The notes under the pieces are model-generated. The model searched no databases. It was not told the DNA's origin and saw only the letters and a program-made list of their open reading frames with translations. Both the position numbers and the translations under genes were made by a program. DNA of 64,000 nt from Corythucha ciliata (Eukaryota; Arthropoda; Insecta; Hemiptera; Tingidae), in the NCBI GenBank assembly GCA_038030265.1, contig CM075943.1, positions 26,784,001 to 26,848,000 on the forward strand. The letters run 5' to 3'. Every line of letters begins with the position of its first letter. Positions within the stretch are counted from its first letter, which is position 1. Shown here piece by piece: positions 1-12,100 of the stretch.

Positions 1-1208
1 ATGTGAAAGGCCTCATAGAATTCTATGTGGTTTTACTACAAGAGTTGGACGCTGACGCGTGCGTCAGCGAATTTTCACCTGGTGCGTGAATGGGGTCCTA
101 GGGGTACTCATGACAATCATTATTTCGGGTAAAGAAGTAAACAGATAAAAACCGAGTTTCTATTGTGACGCATGGGCAAGGGGGTGGAATTTTACTGAAA
201 TAGAAATACTTCTTTACCGGTTCGTTCACAGCGTCATTACGCGAGGATCTATTGATTTTATATTCTTGAGAGAGTTTTCCCACGTCATTTTGAATTGCAA
301 GATATACATACTTCACGAAACTGATGAAAAAGTTCTGGTGAAGTGAGAAACTCAAGATTTTACAAAAGCCAACATTATGTATATACATGGATTAATTTTC
401 CTGTCATTCTTCGAGAAAAGTATAATAATTATTGGGGCCTTAGTTTATTCATTTAAGGGTGGTCGGGAGAATGATTCATTGTACATGCTCCTCTAGGGAA
501 TGGAAGTATGGTGTTCGTGGAAAAAATCGAGTCCGAGCTTTTCCTTTTCGTAAAAAAAATGAAATTCGAGGCGGCTTCTTCTGTAGATTTAGCTTTGAGT
601 GAAAAGCCATAAACGTAAGGACACTCACCACTCGCCACTCTTTGTCCCCAATGAATTCGCGGTCACTCACTCTGGATTATTGAGTTGTAAAGGGGGAAAA
701 ACGGGGAAATCCTCAAAAGACACCGCCTCACATTTTAATTTGTCAACTATTTTCAAATGAACCAACACAGGTCTCGATCAATAAACCCTTCAATTTATTC
801 TTTTCTCCAGTCATCCATTCGATTACCGGTGACTTGCTACCACTGTAAAGCTTGCACTGTGTAGGGCGATCACATAAAAATTTCAAAAAATATTTTTTTG
901 AAAATAAATAAATTAATTTTAACGCATACCTACTAATAAATTATTAATTACCTATACCTGCCTCTCTACAACCAAGATAGCTGAACCTACAATTTCAGAA
1001 AAATATTTAACATTATACAAGGCACATACACGTCTGATTTGAATAGAAATAAATTGCTAAATGTGTGCCTCACTCACGTTCACTAGGATTTCGAAGTTCG
1101 CTAGGTTTTCCGGAAATAATTACTTCTTTGTTTTATTTAACAATTAATTGACTAATTTGATAGGGACACTCAATACATTTTCAGATGAAACCGAACTCCT
1201 GATGGTTC
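1..1208. other. Upstream Pax intron (no gene seen)
   Basis: AT-rich sequence without a supported exon. A short perfect palindrome (gctgacgcgtgcgtcagc) lies near position 50. Since the first Pax exon seen (4619) starts inside a codon, this stretch is presumably intronic. Confidence 0.5.
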
Positions 1209-1530
1209 GGTCATACTGGCGGACCCACCGCTTTGTCCGGAACCGACTACGGTCATATTGGTGGCCCACCAATTTGCCCGGACATTCTGGTGGCCCACCA
1301 ATTTGTCCGATACACTACGGACAAATTGGTGGCTTCACCCACCAATATGACCGCCCACCAATATGTCCAAAGTGTTTCGGACAAATTGGTGGGTGAGGGA
1401 ATTTTTCCCATCCACCAATATGACCGCCCACCAATTTGTCCGATACACAACGGACATATTGGTGGGTGCGAGAATTCCTTTCATTACCGCACCCACCAAT
1501 TTTTCCGCCCACCAATATGTCCGGACCCCG
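1209..1530. repeat. Palindromic minisatellite (CCACCAATNTGTCCG and its complement)
   Basis: About a dozen copies of a ~15-base word, CCACCAAT(A/T)TGTCCG, alternate with its reverse complement CGGACA(A/T)ATTGGTGG. Adjacent copies face each other, so the array can form a ladder of hairpins. Clear back-to-back pairs are at about 1290-1332, 1350-1402 and 1427-1469. It opens reading frames on both strands, which I regard as artefacts. Confidence 0.85.
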
Positions 1531-4500
1531 AATTTTCAGTTTCTTGGCGAAAACGTCAAAAATAAATAAAAGGGCACCTCATTCCATTTTCGCGGTCATG
1601 CCACCTTAGCTGCTCTGTCTCCTGAGACTTTTCACTGGAATGTATAGGAGAGGGGGAGGGCGAAGCTTTTGGGCTTTCTCTCACGGTTGGGCTTTAATCA
1701 TTCAATTGACCCGTACCCTTAATACATATACAATGCTTTCCACGAGGATCGATAATGCACAAAACACAAACAACAAGGGCCACATTACGCGACGGCGAAA
1801 TCCCTTTCAATCCCCCCTCCACTACCAACCAGCCCACAACCTCCGAACGGCTTGTGGAATATTATCATGACAAATGAAACACCTGACAGCAATCACATTA
1901 AACAGGTCATGTGATACCTGTTGACTTCCGTTTCCGGTTTTACACCCCCTTCCATCCCTTGACTATTAAGATAATTGTTTTGAAAGGAAGGATTAAACCC
2001 ATTGGGCCGAAGGAAATCACTGCCCTTACGCCCTGTGGAGTGAAGTTTCCCATGGAGTGCGTCAAGAGTGGTGCGGTCGGGGGTGGGAGACCCCGTAACC
2101 TTTCTGGTCATTAGTCATGTTCATGCTTTATGAGCGTGTTTTTCAATAAAAACTGAATAAGTTGAATCAATATACGCGTAACGAAGTCGATTGATATTCT
2201 CTTTCCGTGTTTTGGGAAAATTTCCCGAATTGAAATGAAATATTGGGGGTGGTAGCGGTGGGGGAGGGGTTTTTTCCGCTGACGCGGCCACTTTAAAACC
2301 GGGCATTAATTTACTAAAGTTCGCCGGTAACACGCGGAAAGGATTTTAGGGAGATATTGGGCAATAACTCACTCGGTTTGCAAACGTAGGCGTAATTAGC
2401 CAAAACCCCAACCATGAATCCCCCCCCCCTTCGGTGTATTCCGTTGGCATGAAAATTTGATTGATTAGAAGGAGGAAATGGAAGTTTTTTTAAACTCCCC
2501 CATCCTTCCTCGACCATAAAACCAAAGCCATCAAAAGCGTTTCCAATTCAAAAAAAAAATTAGCGACGGAAGTTATGCGGTTCGCCGGTATAAAGAGTCA
2601 AAAATGCACTTGTTAATGATTAATCTAAAAAATACCCTCCATCGGACGGAGTGGGAAGGAAGACGGGAACGACGTTCGAGAGCTCCGCGCGCGGCCCCAT
2701 GTTGGGCATCCATCAAGCACGGGCCACGCGACTTCTATTCATTTCGTTGAACAACTCACCCTCGACAAATTAATTTAATCTTAATATGGGTATGAGGAGA
2801 TGAAAAATAGTGTCATATTTCTCTGGGGGTGTGGTGTGGGTGGGAGGGGGTGCGTGTGTGTTATGGGGGGGAGGTTAGGAGGAAATGGAATTGAATCCGA
2901 TTTGTGTATATGGCGTTGTCCGGGGGTGGTGGTGGAGGGAGGGAGGAAAACTTCTTTCCCTCAAGATGTAAAAAAGGGAAAAGAGTGAGGAGGGAGGATT
3001 GAATAATAGACGCTATTTATTTAAGAGGTGGTTTTCTAGAAAGCGACTCCTATAATGTAAGTTTTTCGAGTTTGTTCCTTCAAGTCCTTTCCTCCCCCTT
3101 CACGTCCCCCCCCCCGCTGCACCATGCTAAAGGCGTTAGAAGTTGTAAGTCCGAACAGCCCCCAAGGGTCCGATACTCAACTTGGATTTTACTCTCACCC
3201 CCTAACAACTTACGGCCACCGAATCCGTTTCCCTCTCATTCTCTCTTTCTCTTTTCAAGAAGCTGTTTCAGAGAGAGTTGATACAGTTTTAAAAGGGTGC
3301 CCCCTCCCCTACTTTTCTACCCCCTTAGAAACGTTACGCTTTGTTCTTCGCGATAATTGAGCCTTCTAATTTGCCTTCCCTTCTAAACCATTCTACAGTC
3401 CCCCCCACAACCCACCCGCAAAACCTTTAAAACTTCCCTCTTTAGACGCATTTGGATCGGATTTCTTAACTTTTTCTCGCCTGAAAATCTTTCGAATACG
3501 AGGTGGACCAAGAAACTCCCTTTTTGACAATAACCACCCTCTTTGTGCACTCTCCCGCAGGTAAAAACTGTTAATAACAAACGAATGACACTGGAGGACT
3601 TCTTAACTTTTTATTATTTAGCTTTTGTAAAGAAAAACGAAGCACCTTTACACTCCCAAACTATCCTATACCGGGCGCACTTAACAAGCGGGGAGGGTAC
3701 AGGCGTTTAATAGACTTTCCTAAGTTATGAGCATGAGGATGAAGGGGGGGTGCACACTCGGTTCCAGGGAGAATGGGGGAGAGAAGCCTATGGGGTTTGA
3801 ATAGACTTGACACGTATTGATGTGATTTAAAGTCAGTGAGGAGAGGACATCTGCCTTTTTTTTTTAGGGGGAAGTATTCGCTATTGTGAATTCGTGTAGA
3901 GAGGGTGGAGAGGGGTGCCTTTTGGTGCTTGGACGTGTGAGACAAACTGGTATGCACTCGAGACTAATCAAGCACCTTTTGAAATTTGTTGTTTATTTGT
4001 TTTCATGGATCTAAGAGTTGGAGAATTTGTGTAAATTTCAATCTTTAAATTCGTCACTCACGTGGTGGGGGAGGGGGGTGCAATTTTTGATTCGTCGTGT
4101 ACTTTGAAGGACAACAAGACGACATCAATAGTGAAAGCAAAAATAATTGATGATTCGCTCGTTTTCAACATTTAACGGCTGTTTTTGTTTTGTTGGGAAT
4201 AGGAAAAAAGACGGCAATGCTCGCTCCCAAATTTCTTGCCAAAAAAAGATTAACGCTCGTCATTTGGTTAACGAGAAAAAGTTAACAGATGACGTATGAC
4301 GCCTTCTGAGACTTGTTCCATTTCAAGGTCCATTGCTCACCCTTCATCCCTCTATTTCGCGTTACTGTGACAGAAGGGGGGGTATTATTATTAATTAGAA
4401 TGTACATTGAACTTGGGTGGTATTTTTTTTTTTTTTTAACGCGACCCTTCTGAGACACCAACACCCCTCCATAATTTTGACTTCCACGTACTTATATGTA

Positions 4501-4618
4501 TATGTTCAGCCCTTAATTATTTTTGATTTATATACGACAATGTTAAAACTGGTTTCTTGTTGTTTTTTCACACGAAATGACTAACATCGATATGTTTTTG
4601 TTTATTTTTTTCCCCCAG
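1531..4618. other. Upstream Pax intron (no gene seen)
   Basis: Low-complexity intronic sequence with many C/T and G runs and no recognisable protein. I looked for paired-domain exons (motifs such as GGVFVNGRPLP or GGSKPKVAT) and found none. Confidence 0.5.
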
Positions 4619-4830
4619 GATTGTAAGGAACAAAGCAGCGGAAAAAGCGAAACACGCCGTCCAAAACAATAATACTTGCAGCCCTCCATCAGGAGCTCAG
4701 GGCCCTGTATCTGTGATAGCCCACGCACCAGCCTCGCAACACGACAGGTATAGCATCAATGGAATTCTGGGCATTCCTCAGCACCATGAGCATCCGGTTA
4801 AACGGAAACGGGACATCGACATTAATCCAG
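4619..4830 (+). CDS. sv (Pax2/5/8): Pax2/5/8 exon: paired-domain end plus octapeptide
   Basis: The acceptor is a long pyrimidine tract ending in cccccag at 4618 and the donor is gtatgt at 4831. The first base completes a codon begun in an exon upstream of the window. The exon encodes the last residues of the paired domain, a linker, the Groucho-binding octapeptide YSINGILGI and a basic stretch (HPVKRKRDIDINP). The last base starts a split GAT codon finished in the next exon. Confidence 0.93.
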
Positions 4831-7800
4831 GTATGTGGCAATGAACTGTATACGTTATTGGTAGGTAAACTAAGGAAGTGAGAGCCAACCTTTAAGTGAA
4901 TTTGTACGATTCGCATTAATCGATACAATTCGTTTTGTCGATATCGCTGCATGTGAATACTTAAATTTTGCCCCCTCACCCTTCCAATGGACCATTTTCC
5001 GGAGAAATAAAAAAAAATTAAAATGTATGGAAATTGAGTTATTAGGATGAAATGATCACGAAAAAAACACTTTAAAACTTTTTTTGCCCCACTTTTATGC
5101 AGATAAATGAAAAGATGAAAAGTAGGGATGTGACGTCACAACATTGTAAACAGAGGCTAAAGTAACGAACCTTTAAAGACGAGTAGACGCATACGGCGCC
5201 ATGTTCGTCTTATCAGATTAATAAGATGGGTTGGGGGTGGTTTGTTGACATCCACAAAACATCAACAAAAGGTGGATTTTACAAGACTGATAATTGATAA
5301 GAGCGAACATGGCGTCTGTGATTTTACCTGTCTGATTATAGGTTCACAGACCTGATTATAGGTAATCTTGTGGGTTCTATATTTGAACGAAGTATCGAAC
5401 CAGGCGCTTATGATAAAAACTTACACAATACAGAGGTAGTCCAGATCCACTTCTACCACAACAATCGCCCCACTTCCACCCCCTTAAACTTAATGTGTAT
5501 AGTGACATAACACTGAGCGAAGATTTCATGTTTGTGATGACTGATGACAATTGGGTCTGCTACACTGGAAGAGCGCACCGTGACAAATTTGACAGCCCCC
5601 CCCCCCTGTCAGCTAAGAATAAAACCGTATTTGACTCTTACTTTCGAGTGTCTGGTGACCAAGTTTCACGGTCTGATAGTCCGTTTTTGGAACTAGAATC
5701 GTCAGTTTTTAAAGCCAAACCAATCAAGCCCTGTGGGCTATATCTGGTTTCTAGAGCAAAATGAACAGTTTCTGATGAGTAATGGTCATTTTTGTACCAG
5801 CTCAGCCTGCAAGCAGTGAACTCACCCGCAGCCATGAGCTATAGGCACAAACTGGTGCCAAGGACCACGGTGCTGTCATGAAGCCAGAAATCTGGATTTT
5901 TCATTTTCGGATCAAAAACGGATAACTACGTCACATAAACAATTCCTAGCCCAGAAACCAATTAACCGCAAAGTAGACCCACAGAAATGAACCCACTGTC
6001 GTCTAAGCTTCTGCGTATGATTCTAGATTATTGCTGTGGCCAGTGCTTCACAACAAAAGCATCCCCCCTCCCTTTCCATATTTTTTGGAGGTTCGATAGT
6101 TCAAAATTGACGACTAGCCGTCACTATTACTCCGCGAGGGAATCAATCGAATACAAAAAGAAAATATTTTGTAGTCACAACCATTTCAAAGCGGCCATGT
6201 TGTAACTGTCGCTTTTATACAAAGTACAAAGGGCGTCATAACTCCCTTTTGTACCGACAATTACATTGTTTCCCAACATATGGGCCCCCTGGGAGAGTTT
6301 TGAAGAGAGTTTAAAAGAGAACTCCTTCGTAAAAGATGGAAGCGACATTTTAGGATGAGCGGGAGTCGGTAGAAGGGGCTTACATTAAAAGGCATTTATA
6401 TAAGTGAAGTGTGTGAGTGAGAGAGAAGAGACGGGAAATAAACGACCCCCTCCCCATCACAAAACTTTCCCACCTCCCACCCCTCCCAACAAACCCATGA
6501 AACGAGCGGAATTGAACCCGGGTAATGCCTTTTACAATGGGAATATTGTTACCGATAGGGGTAAAGGCCTCTTCCCCACCCCCTCACTCACTCCTGACCA
6601 CATTTAAGATTACAAAAGAAATGTCTCCCGAAAACTTTTCTCTTTTGTGTACAACTTTTCCTTCCTAATAAAACGTTCTTCAACGCCCCCACCCTTCCCA
6701 ACTGCTACCGACAACCACCACTCCACCAGCATCCTCATCACGCCTAATCCCTTAAGGGAGTTTCTCCGCGCCTTATTATACGCTTTAAGGGCTCCTTTTT
6801 CAAAACCCATCAAATCCTTCTCCTTTTAAGAACAGTATGCTTGAATTTGATCGGAATGTCATCATCTCAGTACTACGGGCAAAGACATTTTCGAAACCTC
6901 CCCCCCCCCCCAGCATAAAGCGCGTGATTTTACGACTCGACGCAAATGTGTACCATTCTCAAGAGGGCTACGCCGCCGAGGGGGGAAAAAATAAAGGACG
7001 AGTCCCTGTCAGTACGATGGAAATAGGTTGAGGGAGGTCGCGAATAGAGGGGAATATAGATGTATTCTCCTTGATCAGTCTCTGGAACCGAAAAGGGTGC
7101 CCTGGAGAGGGGTGGGGGAATAAGGGTATGATAAAGGGAATGGAGGGGGGTGAAATGCATTTTTCTGACCTTTGAACGTTGGTGAAGGGGGGAAAAAACT
7201 TCCTCCCCTTTCGTCGTTTAATTGTGATTATTTTGATTTAAAAAATAAAACGGATCAGTTGACTCTGTGACATGGTTTTGAACAACGTTCAAAACATCTG
7301 CTGTTGAGGTTTAAGGGCCACGTTTTCGACAAGAAACCAAAAACCTGCGGGGGAATTTTCCGTTTGATCCTCCTTTTCCACTACAAGAGAAAATAAAAAT
7401 GGCGTCGATGCAAATCCTAGCATAAAAACGCTTGGAATAGCCCCTCAAAGTATAGAAAGCTTCTCTCTTTTTTCCCATTTTAGATGGCGAGGTAGAAATT
7501 TAAGGAGAGGAAGTTTATATACACCCGCAGCCAGTTCCGTAAGCAATGGCGCAGGGGCGGTATGGGGGGGGGGCAATATAAAAGCTTTCACGCCGAAAAA
7601 AAAAAAAAAAGACAGAAAAGGCGGCAGCAGGGTGGTAATACTGGGGACTGGAACTCCCAGGGAGGGGTTACTGCTAGGGGTGGGTTTAATGGTGGTTGCC
7701 GGGTAACGTTCAAGTATGAAGGGGGTAGTTGTTGAGGGGTCTGAGTGGTGGAAGTTCTTTTCTTCCTTTCCATTGGTCAGACACGCCGCGGTTTATGCGT

Positions 7801-9090
7801 AGAACGGTGACGGGGGTTAGAAGCCTGCGGGGATTTCTGTCTGCCCTTATACCTTTTTTTAAAAAATTGAGTTTCCACCCTCCTATACCTATACCCTTAA
7901 CCAAATTGATTGTACACACTTTTCCAGAGACTCGTCATCCCTGCTATCATGGCTAAAATAGCACATTTTGATACAAGCAGTGTGGTAACACACATTGGAT
8001 TGCCATATAAAATGGCAGCTCTGCGGGATTTTGAATGAATGAATTGGGATTTTCTGTTGTAGTTAATTCACCCACAAATCTCACTCGTCAATTCATCTCC
8101 TAGGGTCTTCCATGGCAACTCGTTCATCCAGGCCCGTCTCTCGTGACCACCGCCTAACGCCTATCCATCCGGTCAAATGCCTTAGCATCGTAACGATCTT
8201 GACAGCCCTTGCCAAGTTATCACTCTGGCCCTCCTTGTGATGGTCTATATCCATTCACTGCTCAACCATCTGGCCACTCGACATCGATCTCCCAAAGTGT
8301 GTGCAGACTCAGCGTTACACAACGTCCATACTCCTACCGTTGTGCATTGCACTGCACGAACGCAGCGTTCTTCCAGCGTGGCAGATCGAGTGCAGAGAAA
8401 ACAGAGCCGTCTAAACTGCTGCACCCTAAATGTTGCAGTCGACTGGCACACCCACCAATTCATAACAGTGTCCTGAACCGAAGCCTTACTCACCTCTTAT
8501 TCTCAAGTTTAGCCGAAAATTAGAGGATTTTCTCGAATTAATCCTTGAACCAGTTTTTCTCCATTTGAGCGTTGAATGAGCGCATTTTCTCAATTTGTAG
8601 CGGCGAATTATTGATTTTTCCCCGTTTTTGTCATAAATTAGCAATTTTTTGCGATTTTAGCCGCGAATATTAGCACTTTTTCTAAACTTGTCACCGCGTG
8701 CTTGGCCCAACGATTAGCACACTAGCCTGCCTTCATAATTTTAGCCAATTAAGGGCCTTCCAAAATTTATTGTTAGACATTAGGTGTACTTTACATACTT
8801 GATTGTATAGCAGCAAATGGGCGCTTGTTCTCAATATTAGCCGCGAATCAACGCTTTAAAATCCAAAAATCTATGTTTGTATATCAACCTTTTCGGGGTT
8901 CTCCCTCTGAGCAAAATGGTTTTATTGAATATTTCAGGCTTTTTTAGAGTTCATTTCGGATTTTTTAGTGCTTTTTTTTATTTCGGAACAGAGTGCTCTG
9001 TTGGTTTTCGTCGGATTTCGGCCTCGCCCGTATCCTCTCGTTTGGTGGAGATCGAGGGGCTTTGAAATTGTCCTTTGAAGCTTTAGCTCA

Positions 9091-9142
<52 letters not shown>

Positions 9143-12100
9143 GTGAAAGAGGAAATTTAGGGTGAAAAAGTGACTAACGCACGGCCAGTGCGAAGCCTTC
9201 GGCTCCTTGGAACTCCGTCCTCGAGGGTGGGTAGATGGGTAGTGGATTTGTATTGTGTCAGTGCCAAATTTAACTATCGAAGAGATTTCCGTGCTTTTCA
9301 CTGACGATTAGGCCAGTGGCAGCAGTTGCCCCTCCGGGAGTTTTGCTTTCAATTCTCGGGGAGTGTTCGCAGTTGTGATGTTCCCACTTTACACACAACT
9401 GGAAAAAAAGAAGTTATATTTACCCAGTAATCACCCCTATGTCTGAAGGGTTTAGGGGTCGATTCCTATAAAACAAACTATAGAAGACCTCAAAGTTCGC
9501 ATATTACCGAAGAAGTTTACAGCTTAAGGAGTTTACAGTAACCCACATGGGGCGTTAAAAACGAAAAAAATTGGCGACTAATTTACGGTGAAATATACGC
9601 GAGAGGCCTCAAACTGAGTACATCTTGGGTCTGCAGGACAACGAAGCAGCCATTATGAACGAACAGAAATTTCGATTGAACTTGAAAGGAGGGTGGGAGA
9701 GTTAAAACAATTCGAAAACCTGCACATTAATTGACCGTTGGTCCGTGGCGATTATGATGGGAAAAATCCGCCCGGCATGCCTGTTAGTTGGAGATTACAT
9801 TCAAATAAGGGACACACTATAACGTTGAAGTGTTTCTCGGCGATGTATGATGTTGGAGAGTGTGGAGGGGTGGGTTTCTTTTAATTCTCACCCCCTTTGG
9901 TGTGGTTGGGAGGGGGTGAGGGCCGAAAACAATCGTGTCGAGCCCTTTCATATTGGCCAGTGGCAAATGGTACTATCTAACCCTTTGCGCTTATAAAGAG
10001 TTTACAATTATATCGTTTTCAATGCTGTACAAGTTCAGGGTCTTTATCGGTATAAGCGCAGGGGTGTGTTCAGCAGGGGTATAGGACATTTATTTTATTA
10101 CCGTCCCATCCCCCAAAGTTGGGACATTTGGAGAAATTGACCCCTTAAAAAAACCTGCTCGATTTAATATAAAATTCCTTTCTAGACTATTTATATTATT
10201 ACGAAGTAGTCCTCCCAGCCCTTTCCCTTTGTAGCAACCCTCAGACTCACGCCATCCTATACCGAGTTTCTTCCCTAGGAACCCACTCCCCTTCTTCACA
10301 TTATAATCGTGACAATGAAGATGTGTAGCGACGGGTGGGAGGGGTGGAAATGGGGCAACGAAGAGCTTAGGTATAAATCTCAGCGTTAAAGGGGGTTGTT
10401 GTAGACTTGCCAAGACTATGTAGTCGCAACAAGGAGGACGACTTAAAACCCTCCCAAGAGCAAGTTCCGCCATTTCTGATGGTCAAGTAAACGGAACCCT
10501 CTCTTCTCCTTGCTTGAAATATATAAACTCCTTGTCATTTATTACTTTCGACCCCCCGACCCCAACCAACCATTCATCACTGATTTATTTATTGTTTTAG
10601 TGCATTTCATTCAAAAAATGCACTATTGGTCTCGCCCTGATGGTCGCACATATGGGTTGTGATACTTTTTTTTCACGTTTCAGAACCCCTAGAACACGAA
10701 TCCGAGGTCGGTTCGATTTGCTATATATATATATATATTTATATATATATTTATGGCCCCTCGCTTGTTAGCACGATCACGGTCGCAATTTTTGACTTAG
10801 GGCAACCAAATTTGGTCTAAAAATCAATAGCGTGAATATCTCGGACGAGTTCGTGATCCAGATGAATCGGTCCACGGGAACGGTGTGAAAGAGGGGTTTG
10901 AATTAGTTGAAAATTCGCTACCGCACGGCTGTTGCTGCAATTGCCCCCAAAATTGACACGAGTAATGAAAAATGAACGCGCTTTCGTATGAGACCCTTGT
11001 GAACCAAATCCGTTGATATGGCAGGGGAGTTCTCGGCGGAGGGGAGCTATTAAATTAACGCTATGCCTTACTGGACCACCCAATTACCACAAAATTTCAT
11101 TGACACTGAATTTCGAGCCGTCTCTTTTATTTTATTTGCCTACAGCCTAATAAATATTGAGTAAAAAATCCTGAGGTGGGCCAAAAAGGGAGGAACAAAA
11201 AAAAATTAAAAAAAAATTGTTTCGGATTCGAACCCAGGCACTCCGCATTGCGCAATGGTGAAATTGTGACATGCCATTTAACCTAATTTAACTGATCTGA
11301 AAATTAACGTAACCTGAAAAAAGTTTTGTTCCGACAGCAGCCTGTCGGGAAAAGTGCATTTCATTCATGCGACAATCGAGTCAAACCTCATAAGTTAGAA
11401 CGATATCAATCAATTATGAATGAAATTTAGGCCGGGATAAAGATTTTAATTGCAAATAACTCCTCTAACAAGAGTCCACCTTCCTATATCGTATAGGCAA
11501 CCAAACCGACTGTGTTTCATTTTCATCATTTTGTTCCCCCTCAGTTGGTGCCAAAAAAAGGGGCCTGCGGTAAAAAGAAACACGATTTTATGATTTTGAC
11601 TTTCTATACCACGGCCTAAATGTGATTCATAGTTGATTGATATCGTTCTAACTTATGAGGTTTGACTCGATTGTCGCATGAATGAAATGCACTTTTCCCG
11701 ACAGGCTGCTGTCGGAACTTTTTTCATTTAAAAATGCCCCCCGCCCTGCACAGTTGAAGGAGAAGCTTAATAAAATCGCGTTAGCCTGAATGAGTGGATC
11801 CTATAGCCATATGTTAAAGGATGGATTCCCTTGGGTTTTAAATAGTTCTCCCAATTAAGTGGAAATGAGAGAGGGAGGAGATCGTTAAAGTCCAATTCCT
11901 TTGGGAGAACAAAATGTCAGCGAGTTGACATTAGCTGAACTGATTGAACGTACAAGTTATTTCAATTCTTATGAGTTTTTTCTCCTCCCCCGCGCCGTAT
12001 TTCGCGTTGTAAAGCTACCAAGCAGTCAATTATTCTTTTCTAAGCGAAATCCCACGCCCAGGGTGGTCTTCCTTTTTATATTTCTCTTTATTTTGCTCCA

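Noticed and set aside
1148..1569. Several open frames on both strands (Trp/His-rich)
   Set aside because: All are read-through of the 15-base palindromic minisatellite.
1..4618. Paired-domain exons of the Pax gene
   Set aside because: No stretch encodes the conserved paired-domain motifs on either strand; they must be upstream of the window.
9083..9301. 72-codon - strand frame rich in Phe
   Set aside because: Created by the poly(A) tract.
10090..10473. 127-codon - strand frame
   Set aside because: No family features, low-complexity composition, intronic.
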